From Deltaproteobacteria bacterium (GTDB lineage Bacteria; Myxococcota; Kuafuiibacteriia; Kuafuiibacteriales; Kuafuiibacteriaceae), in NCBI GenBank assembly GCA_016703535.1, contig JADJBV010000001.1, forward strand, positions 6,748,001-6,812,000: 64,000 nucleotides of DNA, in the 5' to 3' direction. The position numbers and the translations under genes were made by a program. Numbering within the stretch: the stretch's first letter is position 1; each line of letters opens with the position of its first letter. Below the pieces are notes generated by a model that made no database searches, was not told the origin of the DNA, and worked only from the letters and a program-made list of their open reading frames with translations. Shown one piece after another: positions 1 through 8,333 of the stretch.

Positions 1-494
1 GGGCGACGCCCCCACCCGGCTCTCCAGCTCCGAGACCCGGTGCTCGAGCTGCGCCATTCGTACCTCATCGACCTGGCTGAGCTTGCCCTCGATCCGCCCC
101 CCGGAGGGCGGGGGGGGCCCGGGGGCCCCGCGGGGGCCCGGGGGGGTCCCCGCTGTTCTGGGGGGCGGCGGCCCCCCACCGCGGGGGGCCTCTTGGGGTT
201 CCGGGCTTGTTTGAGCATCTGCAGCTCGCGGCCATGTTGCTCGACGATGCGCTCCAGGGCCGATAGCCGCGCCTCAACCGCGCTGAACCGGAGATCGAAG
301 CGCGCCTCCATGCGGTCGAAGCGCTCGAGGATCACCTCCATGAAGAGGCGCATGTCGGCACGCTGCTGTTCGCCGATCAGCCGAACCTGATGAATGGCGT
401 CTGCCCACGGCTCCGAGGGATTGCTCTCGCTGCCCATCCGCACGATCAAGCGGTGCGCGCGCCCACTTGGCAAGCGGCGCAGTTCGAAATTCAT
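1..494 (-). CDS. Coiled-coil hypothetical protein, 3' end outside window
   Basis: I do not recognise the family. The ATG at 494 follows the upstream permease stop by 19 bases, so it is probably the last visible gene of the ABC operon. The first ~95 residues read as a soluble protein with a coiled coil: heptad-like runs such as RFDRMEARFDLRFSAVEARL and LERIVEQHGRELQMLKQ. The frame then enters an almost pure G/C tract (about 97-190). After it, coding character continues in a different frame as a second coiled-coil segment (KLSQVDEV, then AQLEHRVSELESRVG, which runs to base 1). So either one indel lies inside the G/C tract or two genes abut here. Function unknown. Confidence 0.5.
   Translation of the reverse strand, partial: MNFELRRLPSGRAHRLIVRMGSESNPSEPWADAIHQVRLIGEQQRADMRLFMEVILERFDRMEARFDLRFSAVEARLSALERIVEQHGRELQMLKQARNPKRPPAVGGRRPPEQRGPPRAPAGPPGPPRPPGGGSRASSARSMRYEWRSSSTGSRSWRAGWGRR
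97..190. repeat. Near-pure G/C low-complexity tract
   Basis: This stretch consists almost only of G and C runs (for example GGGGGGGGCCCGGGGG) with nested near-palindromes able to form hairpins or G-quadruplexes. It sits inside a coiled-coil gene and coincides with the point where the coding frame changes. It is a likely site of sequencing or assembly indels, or a genuine Pro/Gly/Arg-rich linker. Confidence 0.6.
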
Positions 495-513
495 TTCGTG
501 GGGCGCGGGGGTG

Positions 514-2382
514 TCAGTCGACGTTGACCTCGACCCATGGATCCCAGAGCGCCTGGCGCGTGCGGAGATCGACGATGCCGACCTGGTACCAGAAGCTGCG
601 ACCGGGCAGGCGGGTCCAGCGGATGGTGCAGGTGTCGGCGTTCAAAAGGTCGACCGTGGTGTATTCGCTCGGGGGCGTATCCGAGGTCGCCCGGAAGCGA
701 CATTGGACCCAATAGTCTTGCGGCTCCGAGGGGACGACAGCGACCAGGTAGGTCCCATCCCTCTCGGAGACCTCGGTGAACAGCCGAGGCAACGACTGGA
801 GGGCCTTGCGTTCGTTGCGTCGGCGCCCTTCGAGATCTCGGGTGAACTCGGCGGCGACGCCGTCGAGATCGAAGCCGGCGTGATGGAAGGCTTCGCGCCA
901 GGCCTCCATCGGCTCGAGATCGGTCGGCGCGTCATCACGTCCGAGGGCCGCCAAGATCTTCCCGGGCGCTGACCGTCCGTGGCGTCGGATCAGGGCGTCG
1001 ATGAAGAGCTCACCGAGGGGGTAGATCACGCCGTGATCGACCTTCACGCCGATGTCGCCCACGCCCAACAGGTCGGAGAGGACCACGTCCCGCCGGTCCC
1101 ACATCGCCGCGGAGAAGAGCCGGGACTGGGCGCGGTGGATCGGGCCTCGGAAGCGCTCGAACTCGACCCAGGTGGCCAGGCCTTCGTTGAAGAGCCCGGC
1201 GAAGGTGTTGCCCCGGTTGCGGCCTTTGGCCAACCGTTCGGCGTAGACGTGGACGGTCTCGTGGCCCAGGACGGCCAGGAGCGTCTCGGTGCGGGTGCTG
1301 GTCGAGAGGTCGACGATGATCGTGTTCCCCATCGCGGTGCCGGCGGTCCCGCCCCGGCTTCGTCCAGCGTTGACGGTGATGGTGGTGCTGTCGGTGAACG
1401 CCAAGGTCGACATGACCTGGCGGTGGACCCCTTCAGCGCCCGCCAACACCCGCTCGGCCCGGCCCCCCAAGGTGGAGGGATACTTCATTTGGTAGTGGAG
1501 CGTCTCTCCGACCTGGGTCGGGACCTCGGCGTACGAGACCGTGGGTCGCTTGGAGTCACCGAAGCCGACATAAGCCATGGCCGCGATGCCGATCAAGACG
1601 GAAGCCGTCGCCAACCAAAACGAAGCTCTGGGGCTGGCGGGGTTGTGGCTGTGGCGCCAAAGCCGATCACCGGCCCGGGCAAACAGGAAGGCGCTCAACA
1701 CCACCAGGGCCAACGACAGGCTGAGTTGCCAAGCCAAAGCCGAGGTGGGCCAGTCCCAACGACCGTAGCGAAACTTGGGTGCGGTCAGCTGGAGCGGATC
1801 GAACAAGGTCGCCGCCGGCTCGAAGCGGAGCAGGAGGTTGAAGGAGAAGAAGCAGGTCGACAGGCCGATCCAGGCAAAACGCCCCAAAAACGAGAGGGCG
1901 ACGGCCAAACACAAGACCACCCAGATCATCGCCAAGCGGAGGGCCATCCCCGAGGCGATCAAGCCCCACGGGATGGTGGGGCGGAGGGAGTGGGTGGAGC
2001 TCGCGGCTCGGGCGACCGCCATCAGGCCGTCGCCGAGGGGCATCACCGCCAACACCACCATCGCGGCGACCAACTTGCTGGCGAAGATCTGGCCCCTGGA
2101 GACCGGGAGCCCATCCAAGAACTCCAAGGTGCGCTCTTCTCGCTCCCGCCAGAGCAGACCGCTGCCCATGGCGAAGGCCACGAAGAAGGTGACCATCGAC
2201 GCGGCTTCCGAACCCGCTTCGTCCAGATCACCCAAGATCGCCCAGGCCGTGAGCTCATCCGGGTACGCCAACACCAAGCCGTCCACCACCCCGAACCCGA
2301 TCAAGAGGGCGAGCAACAACACGAAGGGGCGCTGAACCCGGAGCTCCTTCTTGAGCAGCACCCAACTCACGGGAGCACCCAC
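514..2382 (-). CDS. ABC-2 type permease fused to zinc metallopeptidase domain
   Basis: A 622-residue fusion. Residues 1-240 form an ABC-2-type permease with about six hydrophobic segments (starts near 17, 60, 102, 140, 172, 211). A further segment at 254-274 leads into a C-terminal domain. That domain carries HETVH at 374-378 and the downstream glutamate in FNEGLATW (E400), the H-E-x-x-H...E ligand set of gluzincin peptidases. The family resembles permease/M1-like aminopeptidase fusions known in other bacteria. The seventh segment suggests the peptidase faces outside the cytoplasm, but the topology is inferred. The start overlaps the end of the paralogous permease by 16 bases. The partner ATPase is encoded at 4226-5179. 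Substrate unknown. Confidence 0.8.
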   Translation of the reverse strand: MGAPVSWVLLKKELRVQRPFVLLLALLIGFGVVDGLVLAYPDELTAWAILGDLDEAGSEAASMVTFFVAFAMGSGLLWREREERTLEFLDGLPVSRGQIFASKLVAAMVVLAVMPLGDGLMAVARAASSTHSLRPTIPWGLIASGMALRLAMIWVVLCLAVALSFLGRFAWIGLSTCFFSFNLLLRFEPAATLFDPLQLTAPKFRYGRWDWPTSALAWQLSLSLALVVLSAFLFARAGDRLWRHSHNPASPRASFWLATASVLIGIAAMAYVGFGDSKRPTVSYAEVPTQVGETLHYQMKYPSTLGGRAERVLAGAEGVHRQVMSTLAFTDSTTITVNAGRSRGGTAGTAMGNTIIVDLSTSTRTETLLAVLGHETVHVYAERLAKGRNRGNTFAGLFNEGLATWVEFERFRGPIHRAQSRLFSAAMWDRRDVVLSDLLGVGDIGVKVDHGVIYPLGELFIDALIRRHGRSAPGKILAALGRDDAPTDLEPMEAWREAFHHAGFDLDGVAAEFTRDLEGRRRNERKALQSLPRLFTEVSERDGTYLVAVVPSEPQDYWVQCRFRATSDTPPSEYTTVDLLNADTCTIRWTRLPGRSFWYQVGIVDLRTRQALWDPWVEVNVD

Positions 2383-4229
2383 CGCTGGGCGCCAAATCGG
2401 ACCTCACACCCGAGGGCCGGCACCACCATGGCGAAGGCCACGAACAGGTTGCTGCCTGCCGAAAAGCTTCGGGACAACGTTCCCTTCGTCGCGGCAACCT
2501 CGAAGCTGGAGCGTTCGAGGGAAGCTTCGTCGAGGGGATCATTCAGGACGTAGAGCGGCTTCCAGAGCAGGAAAAAGCGGGCTTCCGGGGGCGCCGGTTC
2601 AAGCGCAAGTTGGTAGTGGATCCGCCGGCTGAGTGACGTCGGCGCCTCGACCCGCACCTCCCCGTCCAGCTTGGGGATGGTCGCCAAGATCGCCTGCTGC
2701 GCCGACCGCTCGCGCTGGATCGCCTCCTGCCAGGCCAGCTCGAGTTGGTCCAGGTTGAGTTGAGCCTCCCGCACCAGGAGCCCGTCATTCCCGGCGCGGT
2801 TCATCGCCAAAGAACGCCACAACCAAGGGCTGACCGGTGCACCCAAGGTCACCTTCGCCAAGCGGTCGACCGCCGCGGGGCCGCTGCGTTCGGCGATCGT
2901 CTGCAGAAGAGACCACGCCAACCCCCGGGCGATCGGCCGACCCAGCGACTCCTCCACCTGATGCCAACGATCGAGATCCTTCGGTCCGAAGCCCCGATCG
3001 GCGGCGTAGATCGCCCGGCGCCAAGCCAAGGTCGCGTCGGGCTCCGCGAGCCAAAACGGGTAGGCTTCCCTTAGCCACCCCAGGGCCTCCAGGCGAGCTC
3101 GACCCCGGGTGTGCCGATCCAGCAGCTCGGTGGCGGCGAACACCAGGAGATCGGCGGGGGCCCGGTGTTCGGCGTCGAGAGCAGCACGAATCAACACCCC
3201 GTCCTTCTTGTTCAAGGTGGCCCGCTCAAACGTGCCGGGATCTCGACCGGGGTCGCCGGCCAGGAACAGCGGCGGCAGTTGGTCGATGTCGAGGCGTTCG
3301 GCCAACAACTCAAGCAGGCCGGTGGAGCGCTCGAGGAGTTGTCGGCTGGTGGTGCTGCTCAAGGTCCTGGACTGGATGGAGACCGAAGAGTGGAGGCCTC
3401 GCCGAGAGACCACGCCGTCCTCTTTGAAGCGAAAGGGCTCCTTCGGCCGGTGTTCTGCCAAGAGCGCGGCCATCGCGGCGATGCTCAGCAACACCGCCGC
3501 GACGCCGACCTTTTCGGAGTGGCGCATGCGCTCGCCCAGGAGGATCGCCACCGAGCCTTCCCGCATGGTCAGGATGATCCCGCTGACGATGGTGGCCACC
3601 ATGGCGGCCGCCAAGGTCCCGAACAACGACGTGAGCGGCAGCTGGTCCGTGGTGGTCCCAAAGCCCCGGATGAGCAGCGCAAAAGGCCCGAGTTCGGTGG
3701 GCTCGCCACCCCCATTCGCGTAAAGACCCGCGGCGACGAGGAGCGCCAGGTAGAGCGGGATCCGGAACCTCCCCAGCACCGCCGCGAGGAGGCCCACCGA
3801 GAGGATCAAGAGCGCCACCGCACCGGCCCGGGCCGCGACGTCCAACGCCAGGCGCAGGTCCACGGGCTGCACCAAGTGGGTGAAGTAGATCAGCCACCCG
3901 TAGGCGGTGGCCATGAACCCCACGCCCACCAAAAGCCCGAGCAGCAATTTTCCCACGTAGGCCTGGGCCCGGGACACCGGGAGCCCCTCGAGGAAGAGGA
4001 TGGTCCGGGTTCGGAGCTCGACGGTGAACAGCTGATGCCCCAAGAGGTGGCTCAGGATCGGCAAGAAGAGGAGCTCGACCCTGGGGAGGATCAACAAGCG
4101 CGAGTGATCGTCTGCGAACTGGGTCGCTTGATAGGAGTGGGCCCCAAGGAGGGCCGACTGCAACAAGAGGAGGATCAACCAAGAGCCAGCGTGCTCCCGG
4201 AGGTCCTTCTTCATCAGGTGGAGCATCAT
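2367..4229 (-). CDS. ABC-2 type permease with degenerate peptidase-like domain
   Basis: A 620-residue paralogue of the neighbouring permease-peptidase. It has the same start (MKKDLREH against LKKELRVQ), the same GLPVSRxQ motif near 83-89, about six membrane segments to residue 222, and another near 240-258. The C-terminal domain aligns with the peptidase, but the HETVH site is replaced by TELLD (about 367-371), so both zinc histidines are gone. The glutamate equivalents (E368, and E388 in LREAYPFW) remain. This points to a pseudopeptidase, structural or regulatory, pairing with the active copy to form an asymmetric transporter. The start overlaps the ATPase stop by 4 bases, so translation is probably coupled. 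Confidence 0.78.
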   Translation of the reverse strand: MMLHLMKKDLREHAGSWLILLLLQSALLGAHSYQATQFADDHSRLLILPRVELLFLPILSHLLGHQLFTVELRTRTILFLEGLPVSRAQAYVGKLLLGLLVGVGFMATAYGWLIYFTHLVQPVDLRLALDVAARAGAVALLILSVGLLAAVLGRFRIPLYLALLVAAGLYANGGGEPTELGPFALLIRGFGTTTDQLPLTSLFGTLAAAMVATIVSGIILTMREGSVAILLGERMRHSEKVGVAAVLLSIAAMAALLAEHRPKEPFRFKEDGVVSRRGLHSSVSIQSRTLSSTTSRQLLERSTGLLELLAERLDIDQLPPLFLAGDPGRDPGTFERATLNKKDGVLIRAALDAEHRAPADLLVFAATELLDRHTRGRARLEALGWLREAYPFWLAEPDATLAWRRAIYAADRGFGPKDLDRWHQVEESLGRPIARGLAWSLLQTIAERSGPAAVDRLAKVTLGAPVSPWLWRSLAMNRAGNDGLLVREAQLNLDQLELAWQEAIQRERSAQQAILATIPKLDGEVRVEAPTSLSRRIHYQLALEPAPPEARFFLLWKPLYVLNDPLDEASLERSSFEVAATKGTLSRSFSAGSNLFVAFAMVVPALGCEVRFGAQRWVLP

Positions 4230-5179
4230 CCCGAGGTTCGTCCCACCAAGGCGATGAAGATGTCGTCGAGGCCCAAGGTTTCGCTCGAGAGCTCGGGGTA
4301 GGCGGCCCAGGCCTCGGGCGGTCCGACCCAGGTGGTGCCGCCGATCGCCGCCGGCAACGCACTCAGGCCCGGTGGAGGTGAGGTCGGCACTTCGAACGGC
4401 CCCACCCGGCGGACACTTTCGCGCAACAACGTCAAGGTGCCCTCGAAGACCAGTCGTCCCCGCTCGATGATCCCCACCCGATCGGCGATTCGCTCCACCT
4501 CGTCCATCAGGTGCGAAGAGAAGAACACCGTCTGCCCCGAGGTCCGGACCTGATGCCGCACGATCTCCAAAAACTCGCGGCGCGCCACCGGATCGAGCCC
4601 CGCGGTGGGTTCGTCCAAGATCAAGAGCGGGGGCCGCGGGGCGATGGCCAAGGCCAAGGCCAACTTCACCCGCATGCCTTGAGAGAGTTCGGAGGACTTG
4701 CGATCCGCCGGCAGGTCAAAGGCCCGCAGCAGACGCTCGAACTCTTGGTCATCCCAGCTCGGATAGAGGCCGGCCACGAAGTCGCCCAAGGCCCGGCAGG
4801 TCATCCATGGATAAAAGTGCTGCTCCTGCGCCACGTAGCCGATCTGCTGCTTGTGCCGGAGCGAAAGCCGCTTCGAGACCTCCCCCCGGATCGCGATGGT
4901 CCCGGCGTCCGGTCGAATGATCCCCATGAACATCCGGATCGCGGTGGTCTTGCCGGCCCCGTTCCGCCCCAAAAAGCCGTAGATGTCGCCGTCGCGGACC
5001 GTCAGGCTCAACCCATCGGCGGCCCGAATGGCACCGTAGATCCGCACCAACTCCCGGGCCTCGAGCACCGCCGGCGGCTCAGCAGTGGCGCGGGCCTCGA
5101 GCGGAGGGCCAGGCTCCAGATCGGCGGGCTGCTCCGCTTCCATGGCCGGAAGGTACCCGAGGACCCGGCCCTTGCCCAC
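4226..5179 (-). CDS. ABC transporter ATP-binding protein
   Basis: Cytoplasmic ATPase energising the two permeases encoded just downstream. Walker A is GRNGAGKTT (about 71-79), the signature is LSQGMRVKLAL (about 165-175), Walker B is LLILDEPTAGLDP (about 184-196), and the switch histidine lies in SSHLMDEVERIADRVGI. It is of the CcmA/NatA type. The ORF starts at 5179; an in-frame ATG at 5143 (MEAEQPADLEPG) is an equally good start because the first ~40 residues are low complexity. It overlaps the first permease by 4 bases. The C-terminal ~60 residues after the core are typical of this subfamily. Confidence 0.9.
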   Translation of the reverse strand: MGKGRVLGYLPAMEAEQPADLEPGPPLEARATAEPPAVLEARELVRIYGAIRAADGLSLTVRDGDIYGFLGRNGAGKTTAIRMFMGIIRPDAGTIAIRGEVSKRLSLRHKQQIGYVAQEQHFYPWMTCRALGDFVAGLYPSWDDQEFERLLRAFDLPADRKSSELSQGMRVKLALALAIAPRPPLLILDEPTAGLDPVARREFLEIVRHQVRTSGQTVFFSSHLMDEVERIADRVGIIERGRLVFEGTLTLLRESVRRVGPFEVPTSPPPGLSALPAAIGGTTWVGPPEAWAAYPELSSETLGLDDIFIALVGRTSG

Positions 5180-5228
5180 GGGACCCGTGCCCTACTCCGG
5201 CGCCGGCTTCGGTAAAATCTTCCGCAAT

Positions 5229-5865
5229 TCAGCCAAACGTTCGAGGTGGTGGCGCTCCAGATCTCGGATCGCGTCTTTGAGATAGGCGCGGGTTGGGGCG
5301 CAGGTGTTTGCGGGCCAGCTCTACTCGGCCCTCGGTCAACGCGAGGAACACCGCCAGGGCGTAGGCCCGCTCTTGCTCGCTCAGGTAGCCCACGCCACTG
5401 GTCGCCCACCCCTGCACGTGGCCGTCGGAGTACTGCCGAAATCGAAAGGCGGCGTTGGCCGTCGGGACACCGAAGCCGAGGAAGATGGAACACAGGTCGG
5501 TGGCCGGTTCGTGTTCGGCCTCCCCACCGGGGTTGGGCTCTGCAAGGCAGGCCATCAGGTAGTGGCTCAACTCATGGGCCATGGTGGCGACAAAGACCTC
5601 GGGCTCGGCGATGGCACTCTCCGAGTAGGTGATCGTCGCGACCGAGTCCGGCCCCATGGTGCTTGACCCAGCGAAAGAGGGCCTCGGCCAACACCTCCCG
5701 CGGACCGTGCGCCACGGGGAAGAACTCGTCGTTGCAGAGGACCAGCGGGGTCCCTTTCAAGCGCTCGAAGCCGCCGAGGCCCTCGAGCAGCCAGGCGGAG
5801 GTGTCGAACATCCACGTGACCCGGGCGGGGTCCGGCACCGAACCCTTGGAGAACCAACCGAACAA
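5229..5865 (-). CDS. Zincin-like hypothetical protein, frame interrupted near 5655
   Basis: Two overlapping reading frames together make one plausible protein of about 210 residues. The first (TTG at 5865) gives WFSKGSVPDPARVTWMFDTS through LAEALFRWVKHH. One base then has to be skipped around 5655-5660 to continue as GPDSVATITYSESA. The second part has HELSHYL, an HExxH zinc-peptidase motif, followed by EAEHEPATDLCSIFLGFGV, which supplies further acidic/His candidates. The second frame also has its own ATG (5657). It lies 49 bases upstream of the ABC ATPase gene on the same strand, so it likely belongs to the operon. The break could be an assembly error, a pseudogene mutation or recoding. Exact function unknown. 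Confidence 0.6.
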
Positions 5866-5914
5866 AACGCGGCGGGGTTACCACGCGGGGATTTCGGGCA
5901 CCAGACGGCATGCC

Positions 5915-5957
5915 TTGACAGATCGTCAGTCCATTCTTTATGTTGACGATTCGTCAA
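5915..5957 (+). promoter_or_regulatory. Promoter with two TetR-type operator palindromes
   Basis: TTGACA (5915-5920) and TTATGT (5938-5943) are separated by 17 bases. A perfect 15-base palindrome, TTGACGATTCGTCAA (5943-5957), covers the region after the -10 box up to the A of the start codon. A weaker copy, TGACAGATCGTCA (5916-5928), overlaps the -35 box, with centres 28 bases apart. The TetR-family gene at the end of the transcript is the obvious candidate repressor (inference). Confidence 0.65.
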
Positions 5958-6832
5958 TGAATACAATCCTCATCACCGGCGCCAACACGGGGATCGGCCG
6001 AGCCTGCGCCGAACAGCTGGCGGCGCCGGGGGTTCGGCTGATCTTGGCCTGTCGATCCCGGGAGCGGACCCAACCGGTCCTGGCCGAGCTGGAGCGGCGG
6101 GGGGCGGTCGCCGAGTTTTTGCCCTTGGACCTCGGAGATCTCGCGGGTGCCGCGGCGGCGGCCAAGTCCTTCGCCCGGGCCAACCGATCCCTGGACGTGC
6201 TGATCAACAACGCGGGGTTGGCGGGGGCCCGGGGCCTGACTTCTGCCGGCTACGAGCTGGCGTTCGGCACCAACCACCTCGGCCACTTCGCCTTTACGCT
6301 GCCGCTGCTACCGCTGTTGGAGGCGGCCCGCGGGCGCATCGTCAACGTGTCGAGCGGCAGCCACTACCGCGCCCCCGGGATCAACTTCGAACAACTTCGA
6401 ACCCCCACTCGGACGAAGACCGGGCTCGATGAATACGGCGTCTCCAAGTTGTGCAACATCCTCTTCACCGCCGAACTTCGTCGGCGGCATCCCCAGATCA
6501 CCGCGGTGAGCCTGCACCCGGGCCGCATCGCCAGCGACGTGTGGCGCAACGTCCCGGCGTTTTTCCGGCCGGTGCTCCGGTGGGCCTTGCGGATGGAGTC
6601 GGTGCACGCGGGCGGCGCCGCGGTGGTCCACGCGCTGCAGGCCCAGGCGCCAAAAGACGGCGGCGAGTTGCCGCTTTATTTCCACGTCCAGCAGCCACGG
6701 CCGCCGAGCCGAGCGGCGCAACGAGAAGAGCTGGCGGCCGAGTTGTGGCGATACAGCATGGACGCCGTCTCGGATCGAAGTGAAGCACCTTTGGCCTCAG
6801 AGCCGCTCCGCCCTCATGCCGCGACCACGTGA
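5957..6832 (+). CDS. Short-chain dehydrogenase/reductase (retinol-dehydrogenase-like)
   Basis: A 291-residue NAD(P)-dependent oxidoreductase. The TGANTGIG cofactor motif is at residues 6-13, LINNAGL follows the second fold half, a conserved NVSSGSHY serine is present, and the catalytic YGVSK supplies Tyr/Lys. The start at 5957 puts the Rossmann motif at the usual distance from the N-terminus; the frame is open further upstream but is not coding-like there. No clear Shine-Dalgarno sequence precedes it, and it begins at the edge of the operator palindrome. It overlaps the downstream TetR gene by 17 bases. Substrate unknown. Confidence 0.85.
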   Translation: MNTILITGANTGIGRACAEQLAAPGVRLILACRSRERTQPVLAELERRGAVAEFLPLDLGDLAGAAAAAKSFARANRSLDVLINNAGLAGARGLTSAGYELAFGTNHLGHFAFTLPLLPLLEAARGRIVNVSSGSHYRAPGINFEQLRTPTRTKTGLDEYGVSKLCNILFTAELRRRHPQITAVSLHPGRIASDVWRNVPAFFRPVLRWALRMESVHAGGAAVVHALQAQAPKDGGELPLYFHVQQPRPPSRAAQREELAAELWRYSMDAVSDRSEAPLASEPLRPHAATT

Positions 6833-7442
6833 CGAAGGGCGCCGACGGGCCTTGGCGACCCGGGCCTGTGCGGTGTTCGAGAAAGAGGGCCTGGGCATTT
6901 CGGCGGAGCGCCTGGCCCAGAAGCTCGGGATCAAACGCCCGACTTTGCTCTATTACTTCCCGGAGTACGCTGACATTCTCCAGGCCAAGCTCACCGATCT
7001 GCTCGCCCAGCAGTCGGCCTTCGTCGGCGCACGGGTCGAACCCGAGCCGCACCCGGTTCGGCGCCTTTATGCCCGGGTCCGGGCCATCCACCAGTTTCAC
7101 GCCGGGCGCGGCGGTCAGCTGTCGTTTTTGATCCAAGCGTTCATCACCACCGGTGGTGCACCGGCCTCGGAGTTGATCCGGGGCGCCAGTGAGTTCTTCG
7201 ACGAACAACGCAGCGACCTGGTGCGACGCCTGGAGCTGGGGATCCGAGACGGCACCGTTCATCCTTGTGAACCCGAGGTGGTGGTCGGCTTGTGCCGGGC
7301 GGTGATCGATGGCCTGGTCATTCAGCGGCTCACCGGCGGTTCGGATCCGGAGCGGGTCCACGCCCTCTTGTGGGACTCGGTGTTGGCGCCGCTGGTGAAG
7401 CGAGAGGCGCCGGCGAAGAAGGGCCGGGCCCCCCGTTCCTGA
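6816..7442 (+). CDS. TetR/AcrR family transcriptional regulator
   Basis: A 208-residue repressor-type protein. The N-terminal helix-turn-helix runs about residues 8-50 (RRRALATRACAVFEKEGL, then AERLAQKLGIKRPTLLYYF), and a helical ligand domain follows. The ATG at 6816 (MPRPRDEG) is preferred over an upstream in-frame start because the HTH then begins at the usual distance. It overlaps the SDR gene, implying co-transcription and autoregulation through the palindromes upstream of 5957. Ligand unknown. Confidence 0.85.
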   Translation: MPRPRDEGRRRALATRACAVFEKEGLGISAERLAQKLGIKRPTLLYYFPEYADILQAKLTDLLAQQSAFVGARVEPEPHPVRRLYARVRAIHQFHAGRGGQLSFLIQAFITTGGAPASELIRGASEFFDEQRSDLVRRLELGIRDGTVHPCEPEVVVGLCRAVIDGLVIQRLTGGSDPERVHALLWDSVLAPLVKREAPAKKGRAPRS

Positions 7443-7445
7443 GGT

Positions 7446-8288
7446 TCAAAGCGGCGGGAGCTCGGGGAACTGAGGGATGGCGTCGGTGATGGTGTACCAG
7501 GGCGCGCCGCTGGCGACGTGGATGTGGGCCTCGGGGCGAAAGCCGGGATCACTGTCGAGCAACCCCGCGGGCACCAACACGAAGGGCACCCCTTCCCGTT
7601 CGACGGGTGCACCGCCGCCACAACGGCCGCAGAAGTGGATCGCAAACCGTTGGGCCTCGGGCAACCGGAAGCTCCGAACCGACTCCTGGCCGGTTCGCCA
7701 GGCAAATTGCTCCCGGGGGTAGAAGGTGTTGCTCCCGTGGGCAGCGCTCCGGCCCCGACGGCAACGGGAGCAGTGGCACTGCATCCAGCGCGCAGGTTTC
7801 CCGACGACGCTGAAGCTCACCGCGCCACACAGGCAAGCGCCGTGGGTCGCGCCCTCGAGGATCACTGGGGTCGAGCCCGGCTCGTTCGAGGGGGTCCAGT
7901 GGGGGGGCGGACCTTCGTGTTGGGGCAGGTCATCGGCGATGGCGTGCCACGGCGCCTTGGAGCCGACGAAGGCGTGGCTGGCCGGCACCGGGCCCAGGGC
8001 CCCGACCAAGTTGCCCGCCGGAATTGCGACCGCGGTCTTCCCGAGGGTCGGCGCCTTGCTGCTGCAGCGCGGGCAATATCGGCGCACGTTTTCGGGGGAT
8101 GATCGGTGTTCGGCGACCCGATCTTCTCCCTGTCTCCACACAAAGGCCCTCTTCGGCGCGACCACAAAACTCGCGAAGGGGGCGCCGTGGTGTTTCCTGC
8201 ACCGAGAGCAGTGACAGTGGATGAGTTCGGTGAAGGGGCCGTCGACCTCGTATTGGAGGTCTCCACACAAACAGGCGCCGGGGATCAT
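7446..8288 (-). CDS. Tandem GFA (CENP-V/Gfa-like) domain protein
   Basis: 280 residues with two GFA zinc-binding folds in a row. Domain 1 has CLCGDLQY near the N-terminus, HCHCSRCRKHHG, and RYCPRCSS. Domain 2 has CLCGAVSF, QCHCSRCRRG and HFCGRCGGG. These are the Cys sets of the Gfa family, named after glutathione-dependent formaldehyde-activating enzyme; most members have no proven reaction. It lies 45 bases downstream of the beta-helix lipoprotein on the same strand and is convergent with the TetR gene (3-base gap). Confidence 0.85.
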   Translation of the reverse strand: MIPGACLCGDLQYEVDGPFTELIHCHCSRCRKHHGAPFASFVVAPKRAFVWRQGEDRVAEHRSSPENVRRYCPRCSSKAPTLGKTAVAIPAGNLVGALGPVPASHAFVGSKAPWHAIADDLPQHEGPPPHWTPSNEPGSTPVILEGATHGACLCGAVSFSVVGKPARWMQCHCSRCRRGRSAAHGSNTFYPREQFAWRTGQESVRSFRLPEAQRFAIHFCGRCGGGAPVEREGVPFVLVPAGLLDSDPGFRPEAHIHVASGAPWYTITDAIPQFPELPPL

Positions 8289-8333
8289 GCGGGCGAGGTT
8301 GGCACGACCTACGGAGCGTCGGCTAGCCCGGCC

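Noticed and set aside
979..2553. Plus-strand frames of 200-524 codons opposite the ABC permease genes
   Set aside because: They mirror the minus-strand permease-peptidase genes; composition is Gly/Asp/Gln/His-rich as expected for antisense shadows of high-GC genes.
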